A DNA stretch of 64,000 nucleotides from SAR92 clade bacterium H231 (GTDB lineage: Bacteria > Pseudomonadota > Gammaproteobacteria > Pseudomonadales > Porticoccaceae): contig JAOALC010000002.1 in the NCBI GenBank assembly GCA_025153775.1, positions 496,001 to 560,000 on the forward strand, written 5' to 3'. A model generated the notes under the pieces. It was not told the DNA's origin. It saw only the letters and a program-made list of their open reading frames with translations, and did not search any database. Made by a program: the position numbers and the translations under genes. This document shows, one piece after another, positions 36,280-49,772 of the stretch (position 1 is the stretch's first letter; each line of letters begins with the position of its first letter).

Positions 36280-37473
36280 ATGAGCAGCCTGTCAAACAAA
36301 CGAATAATTCTTGGTGTTACCGGTGGTATCGCCGCCTATAAAAGTGCCGAGATTATTCGACGCCTGCAGGACCAGGGTGCCGAGGTGCGCGTTGTTATGA
36401 CCGCCGCGGCTGAAGAATTTATTCGCCCGCTTACCATGCAGGCCCTGTCTGGCAATCCAGTCCACAGCCAGCTTTTAGACTCTGAGGCCGAGGCTGGCAT
36501 GGGTCATATTGAACTGGCTCGCTGGGCCGACCTGCTATTGATAGCGCCAGCCAGCGCCGACTTTATCGCCAATATGGTTCACGGCAGAGCCGACAGTTTG
36601 CTCAGCGCCATCCATCTGGCCACTCCGGCCATAGTGGCAGTTGCTCCGGCGATGAACCAGGCGATGTGGGCACATGCTGCCAGCGTTGCCAATATCTCTA
36701 TGTTGCAAGAGCGCGGTGTGCGCATTATTGGTCCAGATGAGGGCATTCAAGCCTGCGGTGATGTGGGTCCCGGCAGAATGCAGCAGCCAGATGCCATAGT
36801 TCATAACCTGGGCAGCCTTTTTCAGACAGGCCGACTGGCGGGCAAAAAACTGGTGATTACCGCCGGGCCGACTCGCGAAGCTCTAGATCCAGTGCGCTAT
36901 ATCAGCAATCACAGCTCAGGGAAAATGGGCTATGCCCTGGCCGAAGCTGCAATTGAGGCCGGCGCTAATGTCAGTCTAATCTCCGGACCAGTGGCTATTG
37001 CACCCCCGGAGCGCTGTCAGTTTACCGCGGTTGAATCTGCGCAACAGATGCTCAACGCCTCATTGGAGGCCGCCGCAGATGCCGATATCTTTATTGCCGC
37101 AGCTGCAGTTGCAGACTACAGAGCCAGCTCTGTGGCCGAGCAAAAAATCAAAAAGCAGGGCGAGCAGATAAGTATCAGTCTTGAAAAAAACCCAGATATT
37201 GTGGCCTCTGTTGCCCAGCAGACGGATTGCTTTGTTGTGGGGTTTGCCGCGGAGACTCAGGATGTTGAGTCCTACGCGAGAGATAAGTTAGCCCGTAAAA
37301 ATTTACATGCCATTATTGCCAATGATGTCTCTCGTGGAGATGTGGGTTTTAATGCAGAGGACAATGAGGTCAGCTGGATTGATGCCGACTCAACTAAGGT
37401 ATTTAGCAAAAGGAGCAAGGCCCAGTTAGCGAGGGATATTCTTGAGCATATGGTTAATCACCATAAACTCTAG
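36280..37473 (+). CDS. coaBC: Bifunctional phosphopantothenoylcysteine decarboxylase/synthetase
   Basis: A 397-residue coenzyme A biosynthesis enzyme. The N-terminal flavin-dependent CoaC domain shows ILGVTGGIAAYKSAEIIRRL, the PAMNQAMW substrate motif and the ACGDVGPGRM active-site flap. The C-terminal CoaB domain begins VITAGPTREALDPVRYISN and includes SSGKMGYALAEAA. In E. coli and Pseudomonas dut follows; here the next gene, 32 bp on, is the algC fusion. Confidence 0.97.
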   Translation: MSSLSNKRIILGVTGGIAAYKSAEIIRRLQDQGAEVRVVMTAAAEEFIRPLTMQALSGNPVHSQLLDSEAEAGMGHIELARWADLLLIAPASADFIANMVHGRADSLLSAIHLATPAIVAVAPAMNQAMWAHAASVANISMLQERGVRIIGPDEGIQACGDVGPGRMQQPDAIVHNLGSLFQTGRLAGKKLVITAGPTREALDPVRYISNHSSGKMGYALAEAAIEAGANVSLISGPVAIAPPERCQFTAVESAQQMLNASLEAAADADIFIAAAAVADYRASSVAEQKIKKQGEQISISLEKNPDIVASVAQQTDCFVVGFAAETQDVESYARDKLARKNLHAIIANDVSRGDVGFNAEDNEVSWIDADSTKVFSKRSKAQLARDILEHMVNHHKL

Positions 37474-37505
37474 TCACAGCCTTCAGCGCCAGGCTATTTA
37501 TTTCA

Positions 37506-40872
<3,367 letters not shown>

Positions 40873-40873
<1 letters not shown>

Positions 40874-41460
40874 TGGCGGGCAAAAGAGGTTCTCGAGCAC
40901 AGGAAATACTACAGGCACTGGCGCGCATGCTGGAATCGTCGCGGGGAGGGCGCATTACCACTGCAGCCTTGGCCGCAGAAATTGGCGTATCCGAGGCTGC
41001 CCTGTACCGCCATTTCCCCAGCAAGACACGCATGTATGAGGGGCTGATTGATTTTATAGAAGAGACCATTTTTGCGCGGGTGCGCACCATTGTGGCGGAT
41101 GAGCCAGATGCTGTTAATCAGTGCTATCGGATACTCAGCCTAGTTCTGGCCTTCAGTGAAAAGAACCCCGGCATCACCAGAATTCTTAATGGTGACGCCC
41201 TGACCGGTGAAACCGACCGACTCCATGATCGCATGGCGCAGTTTTTTGATCGCTTGGAGTCACAGCTTAAGCAGACATTGCGGGAAGCAGAAATAAGAGA
41301 TGGCCTAAAGCTAACTGTGCCTGTGACTGTTGCCGCCAATCTAATGCTGGTTACCGCAGAGGGTAAGATCAGTCAGTTTGTGCGCAGCGGATTTAAGCAG
41401 TTACCAACCGAGCACTGGCTGGACCATTGGTCATTGCTGACCGCGCAGATGTTTGATTAA
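40873..41460 (+). CDS. slmA: Nucleoid occlusion factor SlmA
   Basis: A 195-residue TetR-fold protein that blocks FtsZ assembly over unreplicated DNA. The HTH is ITTAALAAEIGVSEAALYRHFPSK. I take the ATG at 40873 (MAGKRGSRAQEILQAL), 7 bases after GGAG; an adjacent GTG at 40870 is also possible. The overlap with argB indicates coupled translation. Its stop overlaps the convergent DUF4124-like gene by 4 bases. Confidence 0.93.
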
Positions 41461-42029
41461 TTTGAGCTGCTTGCTGACTGCTTGGCCAGCAGCTGAGTCA
41501 AGCGCCGTTCATAGCTGATATACAGATCTTCAATAGCGGCCAGATCAAGCTGTCGCTCTGCCAGTATTCTGTCCAGTTTTGTTCGCTCCCGCTGAGCCCG
41601 CTGAATTTTTTTGCGCAGGTCTGCAGAGACCGACTCACCAGCCATTTCGCTGCTGGCCGCCTCAGCCAATAATTGCTCTTGCCTGTCGACCAGGCTCTTT
41701 AAACTGTTTTGTAAATTGGCAATATCTCTGTCCAGCAGCCGCAGCTTTCGCTGTTTGCGCTGACTGACCTCATCGACTCGCCTAAAGCTGGCCAACAGAT
41801 ACTGGTCCAGAGCGCTGGACTTGGCATCCGTAGCTATTGGAGCCTGTGCCTTAACAACCTTGAGCACCTGGCCCTGGGTATTGACGATTTCATAGCCATC
41901 GGCGGCAGCCAACGGCGGGATAGTATCTGCAGTCACCAGAATGCCTGCGCTGTCATGGTAGCGGTAGAGCTCTGTTGCCATGGCCTCGCCGGCCAATAGC
42001 ACTGTCAGAACCAGTCCCGCTCTAATCAT
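41457..42029 (-). CDS. DUF4124-like periplasmic coiled-coil protein
   Basis: A 190-residue protein with a signal peptide ([18 protein letters not shown]). A short DUF4124-like module, [19 protein letters not shown], is followed by a long charged coiled coil (about residues 80-180, [20 protein letters not shown]). Function unknown. Its start overlaps the pyrE stop by four bases (ATGA), so the two are cotranslated. Confidence 0.8.
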   Translation of the reverse strand: MIRAGLVLTVLLAGEAMATELYRYHDSAGILVTADTIPPLAAADGYEIVNTQGQVLKVVKAQAPIATDAKSSALDQYLLASFRRVDEVSQRKQRKLRLLDRDIANLQNSLKSLVDRQEQLLAEAASSEMAGESVSADLRKKIQRAQRERTKLDRILAERQLDLAAIEDLYISYERRLTQLLAKQSASSSN

Positions 42030-42667
42030 ACGCCGTACTCTTTCCTGTACTCTTTAATCTGCTCAACCAGTTCCTGCATATCGGCCTTGGCCTCCAAGTA
42101 GGTCAAAATATCATCGATATCAATAATACTGACCACGGGAATCTCAAACTGCTGCTCAACTTCCTGTATCGCCGAAGACTGTCCATTGCCCCGCTCTTTG
42201 CGATCTACGCCAATCACAACACCAGCTGCTTTGGCACCAGCCTGCTCTACCATGGCCATCACTTCTCTGATAGCCGTACCAGCCGTGATCACGTCATCAA
42301 TAATTAAAACCCGGCCTTCCAGCGGAGCGCCGACAATAGTGCCGCCCTCACCATGGGACTTGGCCTCTTTCCTGTTAAAACAGTATGGCACATCCAGCCC
42401 ATGTTGCTCGGCAAGTGCTATAGATGTGGCCGCCGCCAAAGTAATACCTTTATATGCCGGACCAAACAACACATCAAATTCGATGCCCGATTCAACAATA
42501 GCAGCCGCATAACATTGGCCCAGAGCGGCCAGAGCCTTGCCCTGATAAAACTCTCCCGCATTGAAAAAATGTGGAGATAGGCGGCCAGACTTAAGTCTGA
42601 ACTGACCAAATTTTAAAGCGCCACTGTCGAGGGCGTTATCAATAAACTGTGTTTTGTAGTTGTTCAT
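42026..42667 (-). CDS. pyrE: Orotate phosphoribosyltransferase
   Basis: A 213-residue enzyme making orotidine monophosphate in pyrimidine synthesis. The PRPP-binding motif is [33 protein letters not shown] and [15 protein letters not shown] are further conserved blocks. It lies 12 bp after rph, the conserved rph-pyrE pair. Confidence 0.97.
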   Translation of the reverse strand: MNNYKTQFIDNALDSGALKFGQFRLKSGRLSPHFFNAGEFYQGKALAALGQCYAAAIVESGIEFDVLFGPAYKGITLAAATSIALAEQHGLDVPYCFNRKEAKSHGEGGTIVGAPLEGRVLIIDDVITAGTAIREVMAMVEQAGAKAAGVVIGVDRKERGNGQSSAIQEVEQQFEIPVVSIIDIDDILTYLEAKADMQELVEQIKEYRKEYGV

Positions 42668-42679
42668 GGTGCTTTTCCT

Positions 42680-43399
42680 CTATTGGGCCAGGGCCATCTG
42701 CTGAACACGCACCAAATCGGCAATGCCCTGTTTGGCTAGGCTTAGCATCTGATTTAACTCCTCTGCACTAAATGGCGCAGCCTCTGCAGTTCCCTGAACC
42801 TCGATAAAACCACCGTCGCTATTCATCACTACATTCATATCTGTCTCGGCATTGGAGTCCTCGGCATAATCCAGGTCCAGCACTGCGGCTCCCTTGTAAA
42901 CCCCCACAGAAACTGAGGCAATCATAGCCACCAGAGGATCTCCCGCAATAGCTTTTTTGCGCTGCAAATAGCGTATAGCGTCCACCAGTGCCACACAGGC
43001 GCCAGTGATCGAAGCAGTTCTGGTACCTCCATCTGCCTGAATAACATCGCAGTCAATATTGATGGTATGTTCACCCAGCTGTTTTAAATCGACCGCGGCG
43101 CGCAGAGAGCGGCCGATTAGGCGCTGTATTTCCTGAGTGCGTCCACTCTGCTTGCCGCGAGCCGCTTCGCGACCCATGCGACTGTTAGTCGAGCGAGGTA
43201 ACATGCCGTATTCCGCAGTGACCCATCCCTGACCACTACCGCGCAGAAATCTGGGCACTCCAGTTTCAACACTGGCGGTGCAAATCACCTTGGTGTTACC
43301 AAACTCAACCAGCACAGAGCCCTCAGCATGGCAGGTGTAGTCGCGGGTGATCTTTACTTGTCGAAGCTGTTCTGGGCGTCGGCCACTGGGTCTGTTCAT
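42680..43399 (-). CDS. rph: RNase PH
   Basis: A 239-residue phosphorolytic 3'-5' exoribonuclease that trims tRNA 3' ends. [38 protein letters not shown], the phosphate-binding [15 protein letters not shown] and [14 protein letters not shown] are family signatures. The frame is intact, unlike in E. coli K-12. It is divergent from yicC across 114 bp. Confidence 0.97.
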   Translation of the reverse strand: MNRPSGRRPEQLRQVKITRDYTCHAEGSVLVEFGNTKVICTASVETGVPRFLRGSGQGWVTAEYGMLPRSTNSRMGREAARGKQSGRTQEIQRLIGRSLRAAVDLKQLGEHTINIDCDVIQADGGTRTASITGACVALVDAIRYLQRKKAIAGDPLVAMIASVSVGVYKGAAVLDLDYAEDSNAETDMNVVMNSDGGFIEVQGTAEAAPFSAEELNQMLSLAKQGIADLVRVQQMALAQ

Positions 43400-43513
43400 A
43401 TTGGATTCCTGAGAATGGGGACTAAAAAATTTTGCGGGATTGTAGCAAATCTACCAACCCATTGGCCGCCTTTGTTACCATGGTGACCTAAAAATTTTTG
43501 ACGGGAGAAAACT

Positions 43514-44377
43514 ATGCCTCGCAGCATGACGGCATTTGCCAGAAATACCATAGAATTTAGCTGGGGCTCAGTGACCTGTGAACTGCGCTCGGTCAATCAT
43601 CGTTTTCTGGAAACTGGCTTCCGCCTGCCCGAAACCATGCGCGAAATTGAAATGCCACTGCGAGAAATTGCGCGCAAAGCATTGACCCGCGGCAAAGTTG
43701 ATTGCTCCCTGCAGGTAAGTTTCAATAACAGCGATGCCTCGGTCAATGCGGATATGGCGCTGACTCGACGCTATATTGATATAGCTGAAGAAATCGCAGC
43801 TGAACTGCAAAATCCAGCGCCAGTGTCACCACTGGATATTATGCGCTGGCCCGGCATTCTCAAGGATAAAGAGATCGACGCCGAAAGTTTGCACAGTGCC
43901 GCCAAGCAGACATTTGTGGCCACCGTCGAGCAGCTGCTCGAGGGGCGTCAGCGGGAAGGTGATAAGTTAGCGGATATGATCGAGCTGCGTCTCAGTGGTA
44001 TCGAAACTCAGATCGCCCTAGTGCGCACCGAACTGCCAGGCATTCTCGAGTACCAGCGCCAGCGGCTTCAGGAAAAACTTCAGGACTTGCAAACCCAGCT
44101 GGACGAGGATCGTCTGGAGCAAGAGATGGTGATTGTGGCTAACCGCGCCGATGTAGATGAGGAGTTGGATCGTCTGGAGGCACATATCAGCGAGATTCGC
44201 CTGGCACTGCAAAACTCTGATTCCATTGGCCGGAGACTGGATTTTCTGATGCAGGAATTAAACCGCGAGGCCAATACCCTGGGTTCAAAATCTATTTCAA
44301 CAGTTACCACACAGGCCTCAGTAGAGCTAAAGGTTCTGATTGAGCAGATGCGCGAGCAGATTCAGAATATCGAATAG
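43514..44377 (+). CDS. yicC: YicC-family endoribonuclease
   Basis: A 287-residue protein of the YicC/YloC family, members of which have endoribonuclease activity. It starts MPRSMTAFARNTIEFSWGSV and contains ELRSVNHRFLETGFRLPE and the C-terminal block DFLMQELNREANTLGSKS. ACGGGAG precedes the ATG. The rph/yicC divergent pair is conserved in gammaproteobacteria. Confidence 0.95.
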   Translation: MPRSMTAFARNTIEFSWGSVTCELRSVNHRFLETGFRLPETMREIEMPLREIARKALTRGKVDCSLQVSFNNSDASVNADMALTRRYIDIAEEIAAELQNPAPVSPLDIMRWPGILKDKEIDAESLHSAAKQTFVATVEQLLEGRQREGDKLADMIELRLSGIETQIALVRTELPGILEYQRQRLQEKLQDLQTQLDEDRLEQEMVIVANRADVDEELDRLEAHISEIRLALQNSDSIGRRLDFLMQELNREANTLGSKSISTVTTQASVELKVLIEQMREQIQNIE

Positions 44378-44403
44378 ACTCATGGTGCCCAATTGGATTT
44401 AGC

Positions 44404-45231
44404 ATGATTTTAAAACTGCGTTCGGTTTATCAATGGTTGGCTGTCTGCCTGGTGCTGGGCAGCAGCCAGGTCCAAGCCTTTGGGGCCGATGGTCATCGTA
44501 TTGTGGTTGCCATCGCCAAGACTCATATTAGCCCAGTGACAGCAGCGGCGATTAAAGGTATAGCTGGCGACACTGATTTGGGCCAGCTGTCCCTGTGGCC
44601 AGACAGTATTCGTCATCTGCCTGTCTGGGAGCAATCCAAATACTGGCACTATGTCAGCATAGACGACCATGAACAGTTTCATAATCTGCAGCGCAACGCT
44701 GATGGCGATGTGCTATCAGCCCTGGACCATTTCTACACCCAATTGCAGAACCCTGATCTCAGCCCGCGACAGCAGCTGGAGGCCCTGGCCTTCCTGATGC
44801 ATTTGGTGGCTGATATACATCAGCCTCTGCATGTTGGTCGCCGCGATGACCGTGGCGGTAATAGCATAGGGGTAAAATGGCTCGACCAGAAAAAAACCAC
44901 CAACCTACACCGGGTCTGGGACGGTTTACTGTTGGACCTAGACTCCAAATCGCCAGAAGAGTACGGCCGCCAGCTAAATACAACCAGTATGCAACAGGTT
45001 GCCCAATGGCAGAGCTCAACTGTTCTGGACTGGGCCAAAGAATCTAAGGCCCTGAGAACTCAGATCTATAATTTCAGACCCGTGACTCAGAGTCGGCGCA
45101 CTTTAATTACTCAAACCTACATAGAGCGCAACAGGCCAATTGTGGAATTGCGCCTGCTGATGGCGGGGGTTCGCTTGGCCGCATCTCTGAACCGGCTTTT
45201 TGATCCTAAACATCAACAGCAGAAACAATAA
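44404..45231 (+). CDS. Secreted S1/P1-family nuclease
   Basis: A 275-residue zinc-dependent phosphodiesterase/nuclease for single-stranded nucleic acid. A signal peptide ends at VQA (residue 25), so the mature chain would begin FGADGHRIVVAIA. The N-terminal residue, which binds zinc through its amino group, is Phe here instead of the usual Trp. Metal ligands are visible in YWHYVSIDDHE, LMHLVADIHQPLHVG, GGNSIGVKW and TTNLHRVWDGLLL. It sits between yicC and gmk, where related genomes have no such gene, and probably scavenges nucleotides in the periplasm. Confidence 0.9.
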   Translation: MILKLRSVYQWLAVCLVLGSSQVQAFGADGHRIVVAIAKTHISPVTAAAIKGIAGDTDLGQLSLWPDSIRHLPVWEQSKYWHYVSIDDHEQFHNLQRNADGDVLSALDHFYTQLQNPDLSPRQQLEALAFLMHLVADIHQPLHVGRRDDRGGNSIGVKWLDQKKTTNLHRVWDGLLLDLDSKSPEEYGRQLNTTSMQQVAQWQSSTVLDWAKESKALRTQIYNFRPVTQSRRTLITQTYIERNRPIVELRLLMAGVRLAASLNRLFDPKHQQQKQ

Positions 45232-45313
45232 CTAAAATTTTTATTACACTGGCGCAAGAATCTGGAATAATCCCAGTTCCAAAGCATTTTCAGGCAAGGA
45301 CTCTTTTCACGTT

Positions 45314-45922
45314 ATGGCCCAAGGCACTCTATTTATTATTTCTGCACCCTCTGGGGCGGGCAAGACCAGCTTGGTAGCAGAGATTCTTGCGCGGATGGAC
45401 AATATTCAAGCCTCGGTGTCCCATACCACCAGAGCCTGCAGGCCAGGTGAAGTCGATGGGGTTAACTATCATTTTGTCAGTCAGTCAGTCTTTGCCCAGA
45501 TGGTGGCCGACAATGCCTTTTTTGAGCATGCAGAGGTATTTGGCAATTTTTATGGCACCTCAGAGCAGTGGGTTCGGGATACATTGAACAGGGGTACCGA
45601 TGTTATTCTGGAAATTGACTGGCAGGGCGCCGCCCAGGTCCGTCAAAAATTCCCCAATAATAAAAGCATCTTTATTCTGCCCCCCAGCAAAAAGGCTCTG
45701 CGCGAGCGGCTTAATGGCCGAGGCCAGGACAAAGCCGAGGTAATCGAACAGCGTATTGCTGCAGCTACCGAAGAGATGAGCCATTATGTGGAGGCAGACT
45801 ATCTGGTAGTAAATGATGATTTCACCACTGCCCGCAGAGAACTAGAGTCTATAATTACTGCCCAGCGCTGCAAAACCCCGGTTGCGCGACATGAAAAATT
45901 ACTGCTAGATTTATTGTCGTAA
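45314..45922 (+). CDS. gmk: Guanylate kinase
   Basis: A 202-residue enzyme converting GMP to GDP. The P-loop is ISAPSGAGKTSLV. GMP-binding SHTTRACRPGEVDGVNYHF and ILEIDWQGAAQVRQ are conserved. It heads gmk-rpoZ-spoT. A GC-rich hairpin (GCGCGG/CCGCGC, 45952-45970) without a T-run lies between it and rpoZ. Confidence 0.97.
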   Translation: MAQGTLFIISAPSGAGKTSLVAEILARMDNIQASVSHTTRACRPGEVDGVNYHFVSQSVFAQMVADNAFFEHAEVFGNFYGTSEQWVRDTLNRGTDVILEIDWQGAAQVRQKFPNNKSIFILPPSKKALRERLNGRGQDKAEVIEQRIAAATEEMSHYVEADYLVVNDDFTTARRELESIITAQRCKTPVARHEKLLLDLLS

Positions 45923-46011
45923 CCCCCAGCAACAGGTAAACTTGCCGACCCGCGCGGTCTGAGGCCGCGCAACTGGATAATTTTAATCATTTAATAGATT
46001 TGGCGGAGAAA

Positions 46012-46296
46012 ATGGCTCGTATTACTGTAGAAGATTGTCTCAAACATGTAGATAACCGTTTTGAATTGGTCATGGTCGGTTCTAAACGCGCACGTCAAAT
46101 TGCAACTGGTGGCCGGCCCGCTTTGGTCGAGGAAGAGAACGATAAGCCTACAGTTATTGCACTGCGCGAAATCGAGGAAGGCCTGGTAACCGCGGATATC
46201 CTGACCGAAGTAGTCCAGGATTATGAGATCGTAGATTCTGAGGAAGTTGCAGAAGCTGCAGAGACTCCTGAAGCCCCAGCAGAGCCAGCCGCCTAA
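46012..46296 (+). CDS. rpoZ: RNA polymerase omega subunit
   Basis: A 94-residue subunit that helps assemble RNA polymerase and forms part of a ppGpp site. The start is the ATG at 46012 ([20 protein letters not shown]) with GGAG upstream; the frame runs back to 46000. [11 protein letters not shown] and [15 protein letters not shown] match omega. The tail is rich in Glu, Ala and Pro. spoT follows. Confidence 0.97.
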   Translation: MARITVEDCLKHVDNRFELVMVGSKRARQIATGGRPALVEEENDKPTVIALREIEEGLVTADILTEVVQDYEIVDSEEVAEAAETPEAPAEPAA

Positions 46297-46343
46297 GAAA
46301 CTCTCGGCAGAGAGATCAGCCTTCAGAGGAGACCAGCGCGCAA

Positions 46344-48458
46344 GTGCTTACCGTACTCACCGACAAGCTCTCCTCTTATCTAGACCCTAAAGAAGTTAAG
46401 CAGGTCGAGCGCGCCTACAGCTTTTCTGAACAGTGCCACTCGGGCCAGATGCGCCAGAGTGGTGATCCCTACATCACCCACCCCCTAGCCGTGGCCAATA
46501 TCCTTGCCGATATGCATATGGACCATGAGAGTCTAATTGCAGCCCTGTTACACGATGTGATTGAAGACACTGGGGTTACCAAAGCTCAGATCAGCCGACG
46601 TTTCGGGCGCACTGTTGCCGACCTGGTGGACGGGGTCAGTAAACTGACTGAAATCGAATTTGAGTCCAAAGCCGAGCAGCAAGCAGAGAGTTTCCAAAAA
46701 ATGACCCTGGCTATGTCTCGAGATATTCGAGTGGTGCTGGTCAAGCTCGCAGATCGACTACATAATATGCGTACACTGGGCGTGCTGGCGCCGGAGAAGC
46801 GCCGACGAATCGCTCGGGAAACTCTGGATATCTATGCTCCCATTGCCCAGCGCCTGGGTATCAACGATATCCGTCTCGAATTTGAAGATCTGGGCTTTGC
46901 AGCAATGTATCCGCTGCGTCACCGCCGCCTGCGCGAAGCTATGACTGCTGCGCGCAAACACCGCAAAGAAATTGTCGCCGAAATTCATCAGTTTATTGAA
47001 CTGCGCTTGGAGAGTGAATCATTCTCGGCAACTGTGAAAGGTCGCGAGAAACATCTGTGGAGTATCTACCGCAAGATGCGCGAAAAGAAAAAGTCGTTCC
47101 GGGATATTATGGACGTGTTTGCCTTCCGGCTGGTAGTCGACGATGTAGATCAGTGCTACCGAACCCTGGGCATTATGCATAATATTTTCAAACCAGTGCC
47201 CGGTGAGTTCAAAGACTATATTGCCATTCCCAAAGCCAATGGCTACCAGTCGCTGCACACCGTATTGGTGGGTATGCACGGAGTGGTGATCGAGGTGCAA
47301 ATTCGCACCAAAGAAATGGACAAAATGGCTAACTATGGCATCGCCGCCCACTGGGAGTACAAATCCGGCAAGCAAAGTATTGATGGCCAACAGCGAAGGG
47401 CAACTCGCTGGGTTCAGGGGCTGCTGGAGATGCAGAAAGAGGCCGGGGATTCGCTGGAATTTCTCGAGCATGTTAAAGCCGATCTGTTCCCCGATGAAAT
47501 CTATGTATTTACCCCCAAGGGCACCATTGTCGAACTGCCCTCTGGGGCCACGCCCATAGACTTCGCCTACTCTGTGCACACTGGCTTGGGAGATCGCTGC
47601 ATTGCCTGCCGTGTGGACGGTCAGCTGACCCCTTTATCTGAGCATTTGAAGAGCGGCCAGAAAATCGAAATTATCAGTACAGCTGGGGCGCAGCCCAACC
47701 CCAACTGGCTTAACTTTGTGGCCACCGCGCGGGCGCGCAGCGCCATTCGTCACTTCCTTAAAAATCAGCAGCACGATGAATCAGTCAATCTAGGCAAGCG
47801 CCTGCTTGATCAGGCTCTGGCCAATCTGGGTACCAAGTATAAAGAATTGAAAAAGTCTCAGATTAAAACTCTGCTTAAAGAGACCGGGGCACCTACCTTT
47901 GAACATGTGCTGCAGCAAATTGGTCTGGGTAACAGCGTACCTTTCGCGGTAGCCAATCTGCTGGTACCACCGGCCCAGCGCAAAATTACCGACGGCAGAA
48001 AAAATTCCACATTGCCCGTGGTAATAGATGCTTCTGAGGGTCTGCTGGTGCAGTATGCCCGCTGCTGCCACCCTATTCCCGGCGATCCGATCCTGGGCCA
48101 TATCACGCCAGGTAAAGGATTGGTGATTCACCTGGAGTCCTGTCGCAATCTCAAAGAGATTCGCAACAATCCGGAAAAGTGCATGCCCCTCAGCTGGTCC
48201 GCGGTAGTCAAAGGTGAATTCCCCGTAGAGATAAAGGTAGAGTTTACACCTGAGCGCGGTTTTATCGCTGCAATGGCCTCGAGAATGACCGAGGAAGATG
48301 CCACCATCGAACAGATCAGCGTTACCGAGAAAGATGCCTTTACTAGCGTGGCCGATGTGGTGCTGATTGTCAGAGACCGCATCCATCTGGCAGATATTTT
48401 GCGTCGTGCCCGCAGCCTCACACCTGTGCGCCGAGTCTATCGAGTAAAGAACAAGTAA
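46344..48458 (+). CDS. spoT: Bifunctional (p)ppGpp synthetase/hydrolase
   Basis: A 704-residue RelA/SpoT homologue controlling the stringent response. Domains in order: HD hydrolase ([13 protein letters not shown]70-D71, about 30-190), synthetase ([19 protein letters not shown], about 230-360), TGS ([20 protein letters not shown], about 390-450) and C-terminal ACT (about 630-704). The start is GTG at 46344, which aligns with known SpoT. GGAG is 12 bases away, a long spacing. The intact HD motif indicates hydrolase activity. Confidence 0.96.
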   Translation: MLTVLTDKLSSYLDPKEVKQVERAYSFSEQCHSGQMRQSGDPYITHPLAVANILADMHMDHESLIAALLHDVIEDTGVTKAQISRRFGRTVADLVDGVSKLTEIEFESKAEQQAESFQKMTLAMSRDIRVVLVKLADRLHNMRTLGVLAPEKRRRIARETLDIYAPIAQRLGINDIRLEFEDLGFAAMYPLRHRRLREAMTAARKHRKEIVAEIHQFIELRLESESFSATVKGREKHLWSIYRKMREKKKSFRDIMDVFAFRLVVDDVDQCYRTLGIMHNIFKPVPGEFKDYIAIPKANGYQSLHTVLVGMHGVVIEVQIRTKEMDKMANYGIAAHWEYKSGKQSIDGQQRRATRWVQGLLEMQKEAGDSLEFLEHVKADLFPDEIYVFTPKGTIVELPSGATPIDFAYSVHTGLGDRCIACRVDGQLTPLSEHLKSGQKIEIISTAGAQPNPNWLNFVATARARSAIRHFLKNQQHDESVNLGKRLLDQALANLGTKYKELKKSQIKTLLKETGAPTFEHVLQQIGLGNSVPFAVANLLVPPAQRKITDGRKNSTLPVVIDASEGLLVQYARCCHPIPGDPILGHITPGKGLVIHLESCRNLKEIRNNPEKCMPLSWSAVVKGEFPVEIKVEFTPERGFIAAMASRMTEEDATIEQISVTEKDAFTSVADVVLIVRDRIHLADILRRARSLTPVRRVYRVKNK

Positions 48459-48495
48459 CTGCGCACCCCAACTGAACCTAGCCAAGGAGTATCAG

Positions 48496-48879
48496 ATGAC
48501 CAATAAAGCCATTATTCATACAGATAACGCCCCTGCTGCTATAGGCACCTATGTGCAGGCAGTTAAGGTCAACAATACAGTTTACCTGTCGGGACAGATT
48601 CCGCTGGATCCTCAATCCATGACTCTGGTAGATGGGGATATCAGCGCACAGATTAACCAGGTATTTAAGAATCTCAATGCAGTGTGCGAGGCCTCTGGCG
48701 GCGATCTTAGCAATATTGTTAAGCTCAATATCTTTTTAACCGACCTCAGCCATTTTCCGGTGGTTAATGAAGTCATGGGCCAGTATTTTCAGGAACCCTA
48801 TCCAGCCCGCGCCGCCATTGGTGTAAGAGAACTACCCAAGGGCGCCCAGGTAGAGATGGATGGGATTCTGGTTATCTAA
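48496..48879 (+). CDS. ridA: 2-iminobutanoate/2-iminopropanoate deaminase
   Basis: A 127-residue RidA/YjgF protein that hydrolyses reactive enamine/imine products of PLP enzymes such as threonine dehydratase. [11 protein letters not shown], the active-site arginine in [20 protein letters not shown] and the C-terminal Glu are present. AAGGAG precedes the ATG. The spoT-ridA adjacency matches Pseudomonas. It overlaps the convergent dehydrogenase gene by four bases. Confidence 0.96.
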   Translation: MTNKAIIHTDNAPAAIGTYVQAVKVNNTVYLSGQIPLDPQSMTLVDGDISAQINQVFKNLNAVCEASGGDLSNIVKLNIFLTDLSHFPVVNEVMGQYFQEPYPARAAIGVRELPKGAQVEMDGILVI

Positions 48880-49715
48880 TCCGCCATTAGAGCCAGATAT
48901 CCCTCCCTGTAGCTGGGATAGATAAATTGGTAGCCAGACTCTAATAGACGCCGGTTGCTGCAGCGCCGAACGGCTTTCTGCTCAACCAGCTCATCAGTTA
49001 ACGAAATGCCCATCTGCTCTGCCATCCAGCTGCGCAGATCGTGCTGGGTTACCGGAGCAGAATCTGTGGCCAGATACAGACTGTCAACCGCCTCACCAGC
49101 TGCAAACCTGCTGATAATATGATTGATGACCCCGCCACAGTCATCGCTATGAATACGATTGCTCCACTGTTCAGGCTGAGCTGGACGACCCTTGCCCGCT
49201 TTTATCTGACCCAGCATTCTAGTGCGGCCGGGCCCATAGATACCAGAAAAACGCACAATGCAGTGTTTACAGGGTAACCCGGCAATCAGTTGCTCTGCCT
49301 GAAGCAGTAATTTCCCAGAAAATGACTGGGGGGCGGTAGCTGAATCCTCATTGACCCAGGCACCCTGATTATTGCCATAGACACTGGTGCTGGAGACCCA
49401 GATAACCAGTTGGGGCCTATGCTCTGTGGCAGCAATAGCCTGTGACAGAGCCTCAGCTGCCATAAGGTAGGATTCCCTATAGGCCTGCTCAGTAAATGCG
49501 CCAGGTGTCAATGTGACCACAACCACATCAAATCCCAGATCCAAAACAGACACCAACTTAACGCTATCAGTGATATCTGCGGCAATGGGCACAATTTCCG
49601 CTGGCAGACTATTGGGATTTCGCCGTAAACCAAAGCTCTGGTGCCTGCTGCGGCTAGCTGCGCGCTGAGCTATATCGCCGCAGCCGGCAAATAATATTTT
49701 TAATTGATCTGTCAT
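48876..49715 (-). CDS. YeeZ-like NAD-dependent epimerase/dehydratase
   Basis: A 279-residue atypical short-chain dehydrogenase. The N-terminal dinucleotide loop is [29 protein letters not shown] provides the catalytic Ser and Tyr positions, and [11 protein letters not shown] is typical of YeeZ-like proteins. The usual downstream YxxxK is replaced by SGKLLLQAE. Substrate unknown. It is divergent from oxyR across only 57 bp, sharing the dyad at 49722-49741, so it may be oxyR-regulated. Confidence 0.82.
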   Translation of the reverse strand: MTDQLKILFAGCGDIAQRAASRSRHQSFGLRRNPNSLPAEIVPIAADITDSVKLVSVLDLGFDVVVVTLTPGAFTEQAYRESYLMAAEALSQAIAATEHRPQLVIWVSSTSVYGNNQGAWVNEDSATAPQSFSGKLLLQAEQLIAGLPCKHCIVRFSGIYGPGRTRMLGQIKAGKGRPAQPEQWSNRIHSDDCGGVINHIISRFAAGEAVDSLYLATDSAPVTQHDLRSWMAEQMGISLTDELVEQKAVRRCSNRRLLESGYQFIYPSYREGYLALMAD

Positions 49716-49721
49716 ATGTGA

Positions 49722-49741
49722 TTAATATTAGCTATTATTAA
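49722..49741. promoter_or_regulatory. Candidate OxyR/LysR-type operator dyad
   Basis: TTAATATTAGCTATTATTAA is symmetric at 18 of 20 positions around AGCT and contains the LysR-type T-N11-A pattern. It lies in the 57-bp gap between the divergent dehydrogenase gene and oxyR, where a LysR-type regulator would bind to control itself and its neighbour. A TATTAT that could be the oxyR -10 overlaps its right half. Confidence 0.5.
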
Positions 49742-49772
49742 ACAATTGAGTCGTCCCACAAGGTTTTGCCCA

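Noticed and set aside
45952-45970. GC-rich hairpin between gmk and rpoZ
   Set aside because: There is a 6-bp stem but no following T-run, so it is not a terminator; at most it is an RNA-processing or stability element in the gmk-rpoZ-spoT message.
47790-48485. A 231-codon leftward open frame inside spoT
   Set aside because: Antisense to the conserved TGS and ACT parts of spoT; it has no recognisable domain and its neighbours do not suggest an operon.
49746-49772. TTG start adding nine residues to OxyR
   Set aside because: The extra residues are not in the family, and numbering from the ATG at 49773 places the sensing cysteine exactly at 199.
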